Below are positions 1 through 12,087 of a stretch of 64,000 nt of DNA, in pieces. This DNA comes from Neckera pumila. Its lineage: Eukaryota; Streptophyta; Bryopsida; Hypnales; Neckeraceae. Under the pieces are notes generated by a model, which worked only from the letters and a program-made list of their open reading frames with translations, was not told where the DNA came from and searched no databases. The stretch covers positions 1,428,501-1,492,500 of the forward strand of contig OZ018412.1 in NCBI GenBank assembly GCA_963969595.1, written 5' to 3'. The position numbers and the translations under genes were made by a program. Numbering within the stretch: position 1 is the stretch's first letter; each line of letters opens with the position of its first letter.

Positions 1-129
1 TTTAAGGAGTTGGTCATTTGTTCAAGCTTCATGATATTTATACAAGACTTGAAGTCATTCTTAGAGATTTAGGAGTTAGGTTAAATTGAAAGCTCTTGGC
101 CTTCATTAAGAATGCTACTCCATACTTCA

Positions 130-1262
130 TTAACCTCTAAAGTCCCATTGGCCCTACGGGGGCCAAAATGCGACTTTGGGTAGGCTCTTAATTATTCAAA
201 GTTTGTTGTGATTTTTGAAACTTTTTGGAGAGCCGTAAAAACACGTAAGGTTATTGGGAATATAATTTTTTTGTCAATTGGTGCCCGGGAGCAAAAGTTA
301 TATCACAATAAGCCAAAAATGGAGGTTGGCGAGGCAGCACAAAAAAATCACAAAAAGTTAAATTGTTTTAAAATTTTTTTTCTTCCTAAAATGTTATACT
401 AAAAGAGAATATGGGATGTTTTAAGTGAGTTTTTAAGTATAGTTTTAGACATTAGATTTTAAGTAATGACCATTAAAGCAATTTTCAGCAAAATTTTACT
501 AAAAATACGTGTGTTTCTAGTAAAATTTTGCTAAAAACTGCCTAAAAAGGTCATTACTTAAAACCTTATGTCTAAAACTATATTTAAAAACTCACTTAAA
601 ACATCCCATTCTCTTGTAGTGTTATATTTTTATGTACATGTGAAGCTTTGGTTCATTCTATTTGGATTAGGGATGAGAAAGTTTTGGACAATTTAAGAAT
701 CTTTTTCAAAAAAATAACTTATAGAGCTCAATTTGAATGCATCTTAAAAAAATTTTAGAATTATTTTTTTAGATGGGTTTAAGTTTTTTTGCTAGAACAA
801 TCTCACCATTGAGATTATTGTATTTCAATTCCAATTTAGAGAAACTGACAATTTTTAGTTTTTGTTCAATCTTGGACCTATTTCTACTCAACAATTTTTT
901 AAAGAATGAAAATCAAGTTTTCTTTTCTTGAATATTTTTTTCTAGACTCTTAATTCAATCCTTCAGCATACAAAATTGTAATGCAAAAAATTTCCACAAA
1001 TGGCGATCAAAGTCATCTAAAATTGCAAGACAACAATCCAAAAAACTTTTATTTTCAACTTTGAATGCTAATATCTTCTAATCGGTACGATCAAATTTCA
1101 TGAAATTTTTACCACATGATCTCAAATAAGTAAAGCACAAGATCCTATGGTTAGATTTTTAAAAGACTGATTTTTCTGCATTCTTGAGTGAATGCAACAA
1201 AATGGCAGTTTAATGGTTTTTACTTTTTAGCAGGAAAATGGCCTTGGGATTTTAGGGGTTAA
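130..1262. mobile_element. TIR element with TTAACC ends, copy A
   Basis: The element starts TTAACCTCTAAAG and ends TTTTAGGGGTTAA, so its ends are inverted copies. The interior resembles the element at 50075-51000: the same GTTGTGATTTTTGAAAC-type stretch occurs near the left end, and a shared AGCTTTG...TTTGGATT...GAGAAAGTT block lies in the middle. No coding capacity is seen, so it is a non-autonomous DNA element. A CACTA-type MITE has inserted at 397-621. No clear target-site duplication was found. Confidence 0.6.
397..621. mobile_element. CACTA-type MITE, copy 1
   Basis: This is a full-length inverted-repeat MITE. The left end begins TACTAAAAGAGAAT (C changed to T in the CACTA terminus) and the right end finishes ATTCTCTTGTAGTG. 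It is flanked by a 3-bp duplication, TTA at 394-396 and 622-624, as expected for CACTA (En/Spm) transposition. The two halves are near-complementary along their whole length, so the element can fold into one long hairpin. Four relatives lie at 41638, 42699, 44139 and 56705. Confidence 0.8.
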
Positions 1263-1417
1263 GAATGTTACGGTAGGTGAATACATCCTTATATTTCATT
1301 TAATTTTGGAGAAATAAGGCAATTTCAAGAAGTGTCAACACAATATGCCACTCTCACCTGATGAGGTGGATGTTTCACTTTGATTCTAAAAAAGATTTAA
1401 GACCCAGTACTCCTTGC

Positions 1418-1810
1418 CGGTGCTTCTCGATCGAGCTTATAGTTGTATGACAAGCCGCTTGCGGAGGTAAAGTCCAGGGTGAATGTAAAAAAAAAGACCC
1501 CTATTTTGTGCCGTCTTTGTTCAACTATTAACACCTCTCCTACACAAAATAGTGAAATTATTTAGGTTGCCCCAGACTATAGTTGACTATGTTTGAAAGT
1601 GTTAGATATGAGAAATTAGTGTGGGACAACCTAATTTCACTATTTTGTGTAGCTAATTTGGGGCCTCTGATTGCAATATGAACTCAGAATTTGCAAAAAA
1701 ATTCATGCATAGCAAATAAACCGTTCCTGCGTTTTCCCCAGGGTAAAACAGGGGGCAAAACGGCCTCCGCAAGAGGCTCGTCATACAACTATAAGCTCGA
1801 CCGTGCTTCT
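1418..1810. repeat. Nested palindrome, MITE-like
   Basis: Outer arms at about 1418-1468 and 1763-1810 are inverted copies built around CGAGCTTATAGTTGTATGAC. A second inverted pair lies inside, at about 1539-1573 and 1622-1657, built around ACACAAAATAGTGAAATTA. The two nested inverted repeats suggest one foldback element inserted in another, or a two-stemmed MITE. No target-site duplication was clear. Confidence 0.5.
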
Positions 1811-3102
1811 CCACACCACATCACTTGCATGATCCATCTCACTCTCGTACCAACTCTGACACCGCGACCTCATCCCGCAGATGTTTTCATTTCAACAATA
1901 ATTTACTCTGTAACATCTTTTAGAAAGAAGTTAAATCAGGGGCCACTCACTGTAAAGTACTGTAGGTATCTAAATTGAAAGTCCGTGCAGGAATTTGCAG
2001 TCAAAAGCAAGGCAAAGGGTCGTAAGCGCTGCTGTTACTTAAGCGGAGTTGACGAAGATTTTTTAACGTTCAACACTTCCTTGGACATCAACTAACTTAC
2101 TGTACCACGTAGCATGAGTGGCCCCTGATTCCAAGCTCACCTGCAATCTAGATCGTCCTTTGATCTGTAGATCGTCGATCCAGATGGGGTCGGCCCTGTT
2201 ACTTGGGGGTCCCTTTGAAAAGCCGATATTCACGCCCAAGCACTATTTGTGATCAGAAGCTTCGGCCATGTTTTCCTTTTACAGAGTACTGCTCTTTCCT
2301 TCTTCTTTTTTCCGTTTCGGTCCGTTCAGTTTGTTGCAGTAATTTTGTGCTCTTTCAGTTGTGCGTGCTCAGATGGATGGCGCAGTGCTATCTGCTCACG
2401 GTGCTTTCGTCTAGAGCGTCATTTTGTTGCTAAGGTGAGAATTTTTTGCTTTCTGTGGGTAGCAGTGTCATCGCCACTTCGAGTTGGAAATTCGGGATCC
2501 GATCCATTTGGGGGATGGTTATATCTTCGCTTGCTGCTTCATTCACGTAACTTAGTCGAAAGGGTTTCGATCGATGTCCCCTCTGAATAAGAATCACAGA
2601 ATTCAGTAAGACCGTGAGTGTTGTTTTTCGAATCTGTGAGTGCTCGACAGAAATGTTTCGAATTAGGGTTCAAACCTGGCCTTCAGATTCCCGCCGTGGA
2701 CCCCCACGTGAGGAGAGCCCTAGTGTCTTGCGCACAAGCTAGTGAGCCGTCTATCTACAGTGCAGTCGAACCGCTTCCTAGGATTGCTCCAGTCAAGATT
2801 TTTTTTACTGTAGAACGGGAAGTCAGGAAGGTCTTTGTGGTATCGCTGTCCCCGAATCTTGAGCATGACTTGTCGCACGGGATGTGACTGGCAAAAATGC
2901 CAGACCGTTTCAGCCACCGGAAAGTTCCAAAGTTCGGGAAGGTGGACTGCTAAGTTAGTTTATTAATTTTCAGTTGCTGCCATTTCGGCCTGTCTTTCTG
3001 TCCATTACCGATTTTCCACAAGGGTGACTGGGTTGGAATTGCAAAGTATTTGGCCCTGTCAATGCGAGTTGAAGGAGGACTCCACTCATCAGGCGTCGGG
3101 AC
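1811..3102 (+). other. Spacer and possible 5' leader of the hydrolase gene
   Basis: No gene is recognised here. From about 2250 the DNA is CT-rich and less AT-rich than the far spacers. AAG|GTGAG at about 2434 looks like a 5' splice donor, so a spliced 5' leader for the downstream hydrolase pseudogene is plausible. The short open frames at 2203-2887 show no recognisable protein. Confidence 0.25.
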
Positions 3103-4794
3103 ATGTCTCGGATTCCCACAATTCTTGATGCTCATAATGTGACGGTGCGAGGGCAGGGCGAGGAGGTGGTGGTTCTGGGCCATGGCTTGGGCACCGACCA
3201 GTCTGTGTGGAAGCATGTCATCCCTTACTTCGTGGACGAGTTCAAGCTCGTTCTCTTCGACACTATGGGCGCGTGCACCACAGACCCCGAGTTTTCCGGT
3301 GCACTCCGCTACTCTACGTTGTATGGCTACCCAGTGGACTTGGTGGCAATTCTAGACGAGCTGGAGGTCGATTCCTCGGCCACTCCGTCGCGGGCATGGT
3401 GGGCTGCTTGCCCTCCATATAACGTCCGGAGCTCTTTTCCAAGATTATTATGATCTCGTCCTCTCCGAGGTGCTCGTCTTTCTCTAGATTCTTCGACTTT
3501 TTTGAATGCAGGGGACATTTGACGTGCATGCATGTGAAAATTTAGAGTGAGGGTTCCAATTCCTTCAACTGCCAGATTCTCGTCTTTCTTTCCATTTTTG
3601 AGCCCTAAATTCTGTAATAGCCCTCAGGTAGAGTTTTCGACTCTTGTTTGAGAATGGCCTCCAGCAAGCAAGTCGCACACTCTGACAGCGCCACTGTGCT
3701 TATAGTAGCAGAGCGTTTCTGAGATTGAGGATACTATTTACGTCCCTATAACATCTGCAATTTAAGTGTGATTCCTGGGACATGTATGACGCAGCAGAGA
3801 CCTTTGGGTACAAAAGGGTAACCTGTTTAGATCGAATTTTTATCACTATGTATGAATTTCGAATGCAGTTTCAAAGCCGGAGGTGTTCAAAAGACAATTA
3901 TCTAGTCGGTTTTGGTAGACCACCCTATTTTCATTGAAATATTCGTGGCCATAGACATTCAGTCAATTCATGCATTATACTGATTCCACCACTTGCTAAG
4001 AAGTCCAATTTAGTGTTTGAATAGATGAGTTGGCATCTGCGTAGGGCACGGGATCAGGCCCCTACTGGTTTTTCAGCGTCGTCTACCTGAATTTGTGCAA
4101 GTATCTCAACGCTACTGATTATTTTCGGGGTCTCGACCAAGAGGATCTGAGTCAATTGTTCCATGCTATGTAACGCAATTTCGAGGCATGGGCATCGGGT
4201 TTTGCACCTCTGGCAGTGGTAGCGGACATGGACTCAATGGCCGTGCCGGAATTTAGCAGGACACTTCTCAATATTCGTCCAGACATTGCTTTAAGTGTGG
4301 CCAAGTCAATTTTCACCAGTGACATGCGCAGTGTGTTACCTCAGGTCCTCTCCCACATCTCCATATTTGCCATGTCTTGGTTCTAATATCACAGTTCTGG
4401 CATTCAATACAAATGCCTTATGCAGCCTGTGTCAATTTTTGTGTCAATTTTCTCACCATGCAGTATTTCATTTCAGGTCCAACTTCCTTGCCACATTCTC
4501 CAAAGCGCCAAGGATTTGGCCGTCCCAGGTTTCGTTGCAGCGGACCTGCACCATACACTCGGGGATCCGATCACGGTGGAAATCTTGCCAACCGAGGGCC
4601 ACTTGCCTCAGCTCAGCGCACCAGATGACGTTGTTTCAGCCTTAAAACAGCACCTTCTCAGTGACATGCATTTGAGAGATGACTTCAGCAACAGCATTAG
4701 GACCGAAATCATTAAAGTCAAAGTTAATATTTCCTCTTTAGTTCAGTCTGTGCACCAACTCTCAACAGTTATCTTAAACCAATTCACTTCCTGA
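3103..4794 (+). pseudogene. KAI2/D14-like alpha/beta-hydrolase, broken
   Basis: The translation matches the KAI2/D14 (RsbQ-like) family of karrikin and strigolactone receptors throughout. It opens at ATG 3103 and carries the oxyanion stretch LGHGLGTDQSVW, then LVLFDTMGACTTDPE. After a frame change it continues GHSVAGMVGCL with the nucleophile Ser, [44 protein letters not shown], and after an intron (4345-4476) HILQSAKDLAVP with the catalytic Asp and EGHLPQL with the catalytic His. Lesions: a small deletion at about 3376 just before GHS shifts the frame; TAA occurs at 3420-3422 inside SI-x-RPELF; TAA occurs at 4171-4173 before NFEAW; and about 620 bp of non-matching DNA separates SSSPR from YLNATDYF. 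The family is normally about 265-270 aa with one short intron at most. All triad residues remain recognisable, so the decay is recent or the locus is a sequencing/assembly casualty. Strongly homologous, not functional as read. Confidence 0.8.
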
Positions 4795-4918
4795 AAATGC
4801 TCTCCTTTCCCAGTAGTTAGCATGGATAAACAATTAGGTTAAGTGTTTCCTATTCCAAGATGACGTAAAACCGCAGACTCCTCAAATCATCTGAAGAGCT
4901 CAAACTGCCCATTTTCAG

Positions 4919-5545
4919 TGGAGTTGAATTCGGTTGGTACCAGTGGTCCGTCGACCTTCTCTGCAAGCTCGGTCGTGTCCGACACAAACTCCACAAAGGC
5001 GGATTCAACCGGTGCCTCGTTCACACCCAACAAGAAGCTCAAACGGAACGAGGGGAGTCAGGCAAGCTGCGAGAATACTGCTTTCTTGACAGACGAACCA
5101 ACCCTTGTTGCAGGGCCGGCACTTGCTTCATGCTTGTTGCCTACCCAACCAGAGGGTACACCAAACTCAAAACGCAAACTCCATGAGAGGAGTCTCAAGT
5201 CCCATTTGAGTATAACTCCGAAACCGGCCGATGTGAAACCAGAAGCTCATGATTCTCCTACCAAGAAGCGCAAGCTCTAGAACGATGGAAGTCTGGAGTT
5301 CAGAAGCATGAATGTGTCTGTGCTTTCGACTGGTCAGGCGATTGGCTCGGGAATGGGGTCTGTCAGGGCTGATCCTCCAGGGGTGGCCTCCGGCTCCAGC
5401 TCGACGTATGAACCAGGTGTGCACCCATTCTTTTTCAGTTGACGCTGGCAGGGGTGTCTCCGAACATTCATTTGGTGGAGGCTGGCGTACACATCCCACT
5501 CACCAAGAGCTGATCGTACACTCCGAGTATTTGCAATTGAATTGA
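4919..5545 (+). pseudogene. Ser-rich, basic-cluster coding remnant after the hydrolase
   Basis: An open stretch after a TTTTCAG acceptor (4912-4918) encodes a Ser/Thr/Pro-rich segment with three basic clusters resembling nuclear localisation signals: PNKKLKRN, NSKRKL and, just before TAG 5278-5280, PTKKRKL. The same frame continues past the stop with protein-like composition (STGQAIGSGMGSVRADPPG), ending at TGA 5440-5442. Another frame stays open to 5545. It could be a C-terminal tail of the upstream hydrolase gene, lost exons of the downstream kinase gene, or a separate decayed gene. No family is recognised. Confidence 0.35.
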
Positions 5546-5794
5546 ACTATGCTCAGTGCATGGTCCAGGAAATGAAATGTGTTTGGTCAATGGCATCCTT
5601 CCTATGCAAACTCTTGGCGAATTCTGCATAATGTTTTTGGTATTTTAGTATCCCAAGATGCAATCCCTAACTACTTACATCAGAATTTGAACAAATTTGC
5701 TATAAAATCTAGCGATAGATTCCCATTTTCTTTCTTCTTGTAGGCTTGTAGCTAGCAATTGTTGAAAGGTGGTAATATTTAGTTCAAGAAATGA

Positions 5795-8700
5795 ATGGTT
5801 GCAGTTGTGGGTGGCGCTGCAGCTTCGGTGTTAGGCATGAGTCCTGGCGCCACTTCCTCGGGGTCGTCACAAGCGAAGAAATTGGAGAAGTCGGGGAAGG
5901 AGGATTTTCTGGACTTGCCGCATTCGGTATTGCAGATGACGGCTGTGGGTTTGCAGTGCGATCTCATTGTGGCTGGCTTGCTGCAGAAGCCCCATGGCCT
6001 CTTGGAGACCGTGCTTTGCGTTCCCAAGGACTTGATCAAGGTCTCGCTCCGCTTGTCCAAGGGGTTGCTAGCAAAGAACACTTGTGAGGTAATGGAAGGC
6101 TTCATATGTTGTTCAGTCTTTGACAATAATCATATAGATATAGATTTAGGGGATGTACTCCAGTTGAACAATATTTGACGAAGTGGCAACTTTGAGTCCT
6201 TAGTAACTGTGAATGTTCATACCATACTTTTAACATTCATAGTAGTTATTAATAACTAGTTTTGGTAGGGTCCATGTTTCTCTTATGAAAGAGAAGACTT
6301 GATGTGAGGTGTTAAGTGACCACTTCAATTAAAATGCCTCCCAAGAATTAAGAGGGATATTTGGTGGGGTGTATAGAAGGGATAATCTGAGAGGAAATCT
6401 TTGGAGTTTAAAGTGCTATGTATGAGAAGGAAATTCACCTTGAAATTAATGCTAGGAGATTTTTTTTTTTTTTTTTAATATTAGTTAGCTTACAACAAAT
6501 GCTTAAATTGATCTTGAAACCAATCCAATGAATGACGAAACCTAGCTTGGGGTGGTAGGTTGTGGACACGCAGGGATTGTTGTTGCCAAGCGTGGTCACG
6601 GCAGCCTTGGGATCTCGACCAAAGCGGTATCTAGCAACGAAATTTATTGCTGAAGAGTAAGTTCCCTCCCTTATTCTTGTGGTTCTCTTGGTCTTTCATA
6701 TTGTTTTTTAGATCAATTTTTCCTTGTATAGTTCGTGACAATTTGATAGCTATGAAGGAAATATTATTTGATTTTGATGTCTTAGGGATTCTTTAGACAC
6801 ATGTTAGGTCAAATGCATAACTTGCTTGAAAATGCTCCCATCTCTTGCCACTTAAAAAAATTTGCCATTGCCCACAAAATTGTCATAACTAGGTGTAGAT
6901 GCACATCAGTTAATAGAGATTCTAGGGTTGGACGTACTCAGATTTTGGCAGGCAGATCTATACTTAGCAAAAGTATGAGTTGAGCTGGCACTCTCTCATT
7001 AATTACTTGGCTTAAGCTGCTTAGGACTTAAAGCATGACACTAGTTTTATGCTATAGGAAATTAGGAACACGCACATTCATAATTGAACAACATTAGAGC
7101 ATATTGGTAAGCACCTGTATGAAACCCCGCTGATCAATTTATGGATTGTGTTGTGTGTTCACAAAGAAATATGCAGGGCATGTGCTTTGCTATGTGGTTA
7201 GACCCAGCCAAGGTGCCTGATGTGGCGGAGGATGTGATGTCCGATGCTGGTCATACTTTTCCCCTTCTTCTTGCAAATCGTGTCCAAGCTCAATGTTGTG
7301 ACCGTATGGGGCGTCGGTTTGACGCTATTATGAAAAGGATTCCGCAGGTAGTTAAAGATCCCCTCTTTACATTTGTGTACAACTCTATTAGTTTTGAAGT
7401 TCCAACCTCTTAAGAGAATTTTATAATCAACAGTTGTGTTCTACTTGTTTGAGTGAAACCACCTTGTGTTTCCCATTTAACCTAAAAGGTTGCTCCACTA
7501 TCAGTTTGACTATTTTGCATCCATGTTATTTAGATTTTTTTCACTAACAAAATGATATGCACAGTCAGTGGTATTTGTGGATGAAAAAAGCGCACCTTGC
7601 CTGATCAACGAAGCAGCAGCCAAATTACTGGGTCTGCTGTATGCAGGTGAAGTCGATCCTGTGCAAGTAGCAGGTGGCATTAGAAGTTTGGCTAATCGGA
7701 GCCAAGATCAGGCGAGCACATCTCGGTAATTTTGTTGATCGGACCTATCATGTTTTAAATTTGTTGAATTTTGTTGCATTATGAATAGTCAAACGATAAA
7801 TATGTTGTATTCCACTGTCTGACTTCTGTCACGTAGGCTGGAAACGTATTTATATAATATAGTATGTGTTCTCTTCTAATTTGGATCTTCCAACTCCGGT
7901 CATAACAGGTGTTTCAATGCTTTGCTAAACCACCCGGATGGTCGACATGAATGGATATGGGAACTCAAGGATCCCCGTATCGTCTTACGAGTGCGGTCAT
8001 ACCCGATCACCAATGTGGCAACAATTGGTCGGGTATGGTTGTTTGATGACGTGACCATAGAGAAGGACGCACATGATGCAGTGGAGACAGCAAACGTTGC
8101 AAAGTCTCAATTTTTAGCCATGATGAGCCACGAGCTTCGGACCCCAATGACAGGTAGTCCTGTAATAATAGCCTCTGTCATGTACTCTTACATCTTGTGT
8201 GCATCTATGTTTACATTGTATTTTTTATTGCAATTCTCAACTTTCTTCCTCAATTATATCTGTAAAAAGAATGAATGGGGTATTGAGTATCATTCATCAA
8301 CCAAAATTGAGCTTGTGGGTGAAATTGATATGTGAGCTAAATACACTTGTGGAGAGAAGGGATGTGTATTTTCACATGGATGATTTTTGTCTCTTATATT
8401 AAATGCAAATTGTGTCACGATTCATCCTTCACGTTTTAGTCTACAATTTTTTTCATTAAATCTACAAAAAATTTCATTTGTTCATTCTTAGTTAAACCCT
8501 AATGATATCTAAACGTCTTCTCAATGAAATCTTGCAGCTTGATGAAATGTTTTGGTGTTATTGCATTGTAACAACCACTGTTCTTGTCCAGATAATTGAT
8601 GATTTAATATCCCTTATTGGCAGGTGTATTGGGGATGTTGGACCTACTTCTGTTGACATCCCTGACCCCTGAGCAGCATGGCTATGTCAAGGTGATGCAA

Positions 8701-11700
8701 GTATCTGTGGAAAGTCTTATGCAAGTCCTGAATGAAATCTTGGATTTCTCAAAAATTCAATCGGGCAAATTGACTTTGGAGACATCAGACTTTCACATTG
8801 GGGAGCTTCTTGATCAGGTTAGTTTACTAGATCTCCTATTGAAGTTTGATTGTGTATTGAGACAAGTTGTTATGGCTACCTTGGACCTTGAGCTCACATA
8901 GAAAAACCTTAGGGAGAATGCCTAGCGTATTACACGGTTTCTACCTTTAGGCTTGATGCTTTAATGAATCCTATATATGAAGACCTTTGATCCAGGTTTT
9001 GAAGTGTTCTCTAGACAGCCCTATAAATCACAAACCCTATGCAATGGAACAAGTAGGATTTGTGATTAAGCTATAGGGATTAATAGGCTACCCTCCTTCA
9101 GTTTCAATCAAGCTACAAAAAAATTGCATCAATGGGGTCTCCTAGGAATTAATCTTATTTGATCTTTCTTTTTTTAAATACACTAGGAGCCTCCACACGT
9201 TAAAGCGGACTTTGTTACCACCCATATTGAGCCTTCTATACTACTACTGTCCTCTTGCTACTAAGTTAAAAGGCTAACATGTAGACATGTCCAGATATTC
9301 AGACTCACTGTGTGGTGACCATGTGACAGGTGATGGCCTTGTTTCAAGGGAAATTGCAGGAAAAGAAATTGGGTCTCACTATACACAAGCCAATTGCTAA
9401 TGAGATGGCTGTGCGAGGCGATCCCAATCGACTCCGGCAGGTAGATTGATCAAGTGCCTCTCTTGGATCAAATTTGTGATGATATTTTTTCTTGTGAAGA
9501 GACCAAGTATCATCAGATTAGTTTAAATGACAAAATTTCAAGACGGTGGCTCTTTTCTAGATGTTCATATCCATAGTTTAAAGAGAGTGGCTTGCAGTTT
9601 TTAGAATTTGGTGCACTTGAATGTTACAATTTTGAGGCTTTGAAAGATGCTATTTTAAGATATAGTTTTTTCCTTGCCATTTGAGACTCTAACTAAGCTT
9701 TATGTATTTGGAGGTGATTCCCAACTTCGTGATTGTGGTATGATTTAATTCCCACAGGTGCTCACGAACTTACTGAGCAATGCAATCAAGTTCACTGAGC
9801 GAGGTGGCATAACCATCACATGGAGCCATGTGGATGAAATGACTAGGCCCCCTGGTATGGAGGATGCAAACTTGACAGAAGGCAACTGTGTTACGCCTGA
9901 TGAGGTGCATGAAAGTTTTTACCTATAATGGACAAGAGGCCAAATTGGATTAGTTTACAAGGAGTTTTAAGAAGCTCATAGAATGTTTTTTTCCCTTTCC
10001 AAATTTTATTTATTTACTGACCAAGACATTCAATGTTCTTCATTGATTCTAATGAGATCAAATTTGAACCCATTGGAATTATATCTTGTACAATATAGTC
10101 AATCAAATTAGTGATCTTATAACCAAGAATCCTTGGTCCTTTCAATCTTATCTTTCCACTAGCAATATAAAGTTTAGCCTACCAATAGTACTAGATTACT
10201 ATACAATGGTTGAGATTGCTTTGAAAACTTGCTTTGACAACGCAAAGTTGAGGCAAAGATAAGGTATGAACTTGTGCCCCATTTTCCAAAGACCTAAAGT
10301 TGCCATTGGTATGGAGATTTAGATGTTATTAATGCATCCTTTTAATGGAGACGTACCTATTGTTGAAGGAGCTAGCTTAAAACATCTACCAATAAAACAT
10401 TGACCTTTCATAGCTTTTGCATTTAGTATCCAAATAGTGTTATCATTTAATCATTGACAAAGAATACGTAATAATTTGACCATTTTCAATATCCACAATG
10501 ACCAAAGAGGTGATTTTGGGTGTCCTCAAATTTTTTAATCTTTTTTTTAAACCTGACATTTTCTGGTGTTGGATGATATCTCTTTCCTAGGAGCAGGCAA
10601 GGGACCATGACAAGGGACGAAGCAAAGCTCCAAGTTTGTCCAAGGAATTGGACAAAGGTGGAGGGGGGGAAGTAATCAAAGGATACCATGCCGATGTAGA
10701 TGGTGATATGAGACTTGTGGATTCCGTAGACGGCGAATGCCAGCTGGACACGTTGGGCAAGGACAGTGAAGGCTCTATGAATAACCATGATAACAAACTC
10801 GAATTAGAAGAAACATTAGGTACTCTACCTATGTGGTTTGAGGTTCGCATCATGGACACTGGAATTGGACTCAGTAAGGAGCAACAAGGTCGTCTGTTTC
10901 AATCCTTCTCGCAAGCCGACAATAGTACCACCCGCAAGTTTGGAGGTACGGGCCTCGGGCTAGCCATCTGCAAGGGCGTGGTAGAAGCCATGGGCGGGAG
11001 GATTTGGGTGGAGAGCGAGGTCGGTGTTGGAAGTACGTTTGTATTTTGCGTGCCCTTGAGACCTGCGTCTAGTATTTGTAAATATTTGCCGGAAGGGAGT
11101 CCCGGCTCTGTCCCTGAGAGTCGGAAGAAGGATTCAAACTTGAAGGTCATAGGGAGGACGATTCGAGTGCTTGTTGCGGAAGATAACAAGGTGAATCAAC
11201 TTCTGATCAGGAAGATGCTCAAGCATTATGGTCACAAGGTACTAGGGCACATTTCTCTACCTCTTTGGACATCCCTATTGACTTTAGGAGGATACTTTGT
11301 GCTGCAGTTTGGTAGTCACGGGTTACTTGTGGTACATTAATAGTAAATTGTTCTTCCATGGTGTCTTCACAATTTTGGGAAAAGTTGAAGATGATTAACA
11401 ATAAGATTTATAGTTTGAAATTGGAAGAATACAACTTTTATACAATGTCTTATGAATTGTCAGTTGAAAACACTAATCGATTGCAACTGCCATCTAGAAG
11501 TCTTGTGCATGTTTTGTACCTCAATATTTGGTGGAAAATGCAAATAGGTTCAAAATGATTATAGCATGAGCTGCCTTACGTTGACAAATTTTTTAAAGTG
11601 TCATTTTGTAGGCTATAATAATCATGTTTACGTAACTACACATATTATTGCCAGAATTTTTTCATCAATCAATCAACTGCTCAACATATATTGCTTGCAG

Positions 11701-12087
11701 GTGGAGCTCGTAGGCAATGGACAACTCGCCGTGGACAAGGTGCAAACTGAGCAGTATGATATGATCCTCATGGATTTGCAAATGCCCGTGATGGATGGGC
11801 TCACAGCCACAAAAGCCATCCGCGCGTTGGGAGGCCGAGGGGCTGATATTCCCATCTTTGCCTTGACTGCAGATGTACTCACCCAAGGCAAGGAGAGTCT
11901 GGTAGCCATGGGGCTCACGGGCTATTTGACCAAGCCCATTGATTGGCGGGACCTCTCGGATAGAATCAATCATGTGGTGCAGAACAAGAGTTCACACGAC
12001 GATTTCCCCTCTGGCTCACCAGAAGTTTGTGTAGTTGGAAAAGAGATTGAGGCCAATTTTGACTCTGAAGTTTCCAGGCCTTTGTAA
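5795..12087 (+). CDS. Hybrid histidine kinase with GAF-like/PAS N-terminus
   Basis: Ten exons: 5795-6088, 6559-6656, 7167-7347, 7565-7725, 7909-8153, 8624-8817, 9330-9440, 9758-9904, 10591-11238, 11701-12087, giving 821 aa. The start is the first ATG in frame (a TGA directly precedes it); the least certain junction is 7167. Order: a GAF-like region (about 40-175); a PAS-like region (about 180-290, [20 protein letters not shown]); HisKA with SHELRTPM and phospho-acceptor His319; HATPase with N-box NLLSNAIKF (Asn436), DTGIGL (Asp566) and GGTGLGLA (595-602); and a receiver with ED674-675, phospho-acceptor Asp718 in [13 protein letters not shown], Thr749 and Lys771. All catalytic residues are present, so an active autokinase with an internal phosphoryl acceptor is expected, feeding a His-to-Asp phosphorelay. 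No transmembrane segment is seen, so it is probably cytosolic or nuclear. It has neither the CHASE domain of cytokinin receptors nor ethylene-receptor membrane helices. It resembles PAS-containing kinases reported in moss and absent from seed plants; exact orthology is not established. The sensed signal is unknown. Confidence 0.9.

Noticed and set aside
2203..2887. Short frames upstream of the hydrolase
   Set aside because: Composition and motifs are not protein-like; a leader or promoter is more likely.
5791..6087. Cys/Gly-rich plus frame starting MNGCSCGW
   Set aside because: It overlaps kinase exon 1 in another frame; only the ATG at 5795 joins in phase to the later exons.
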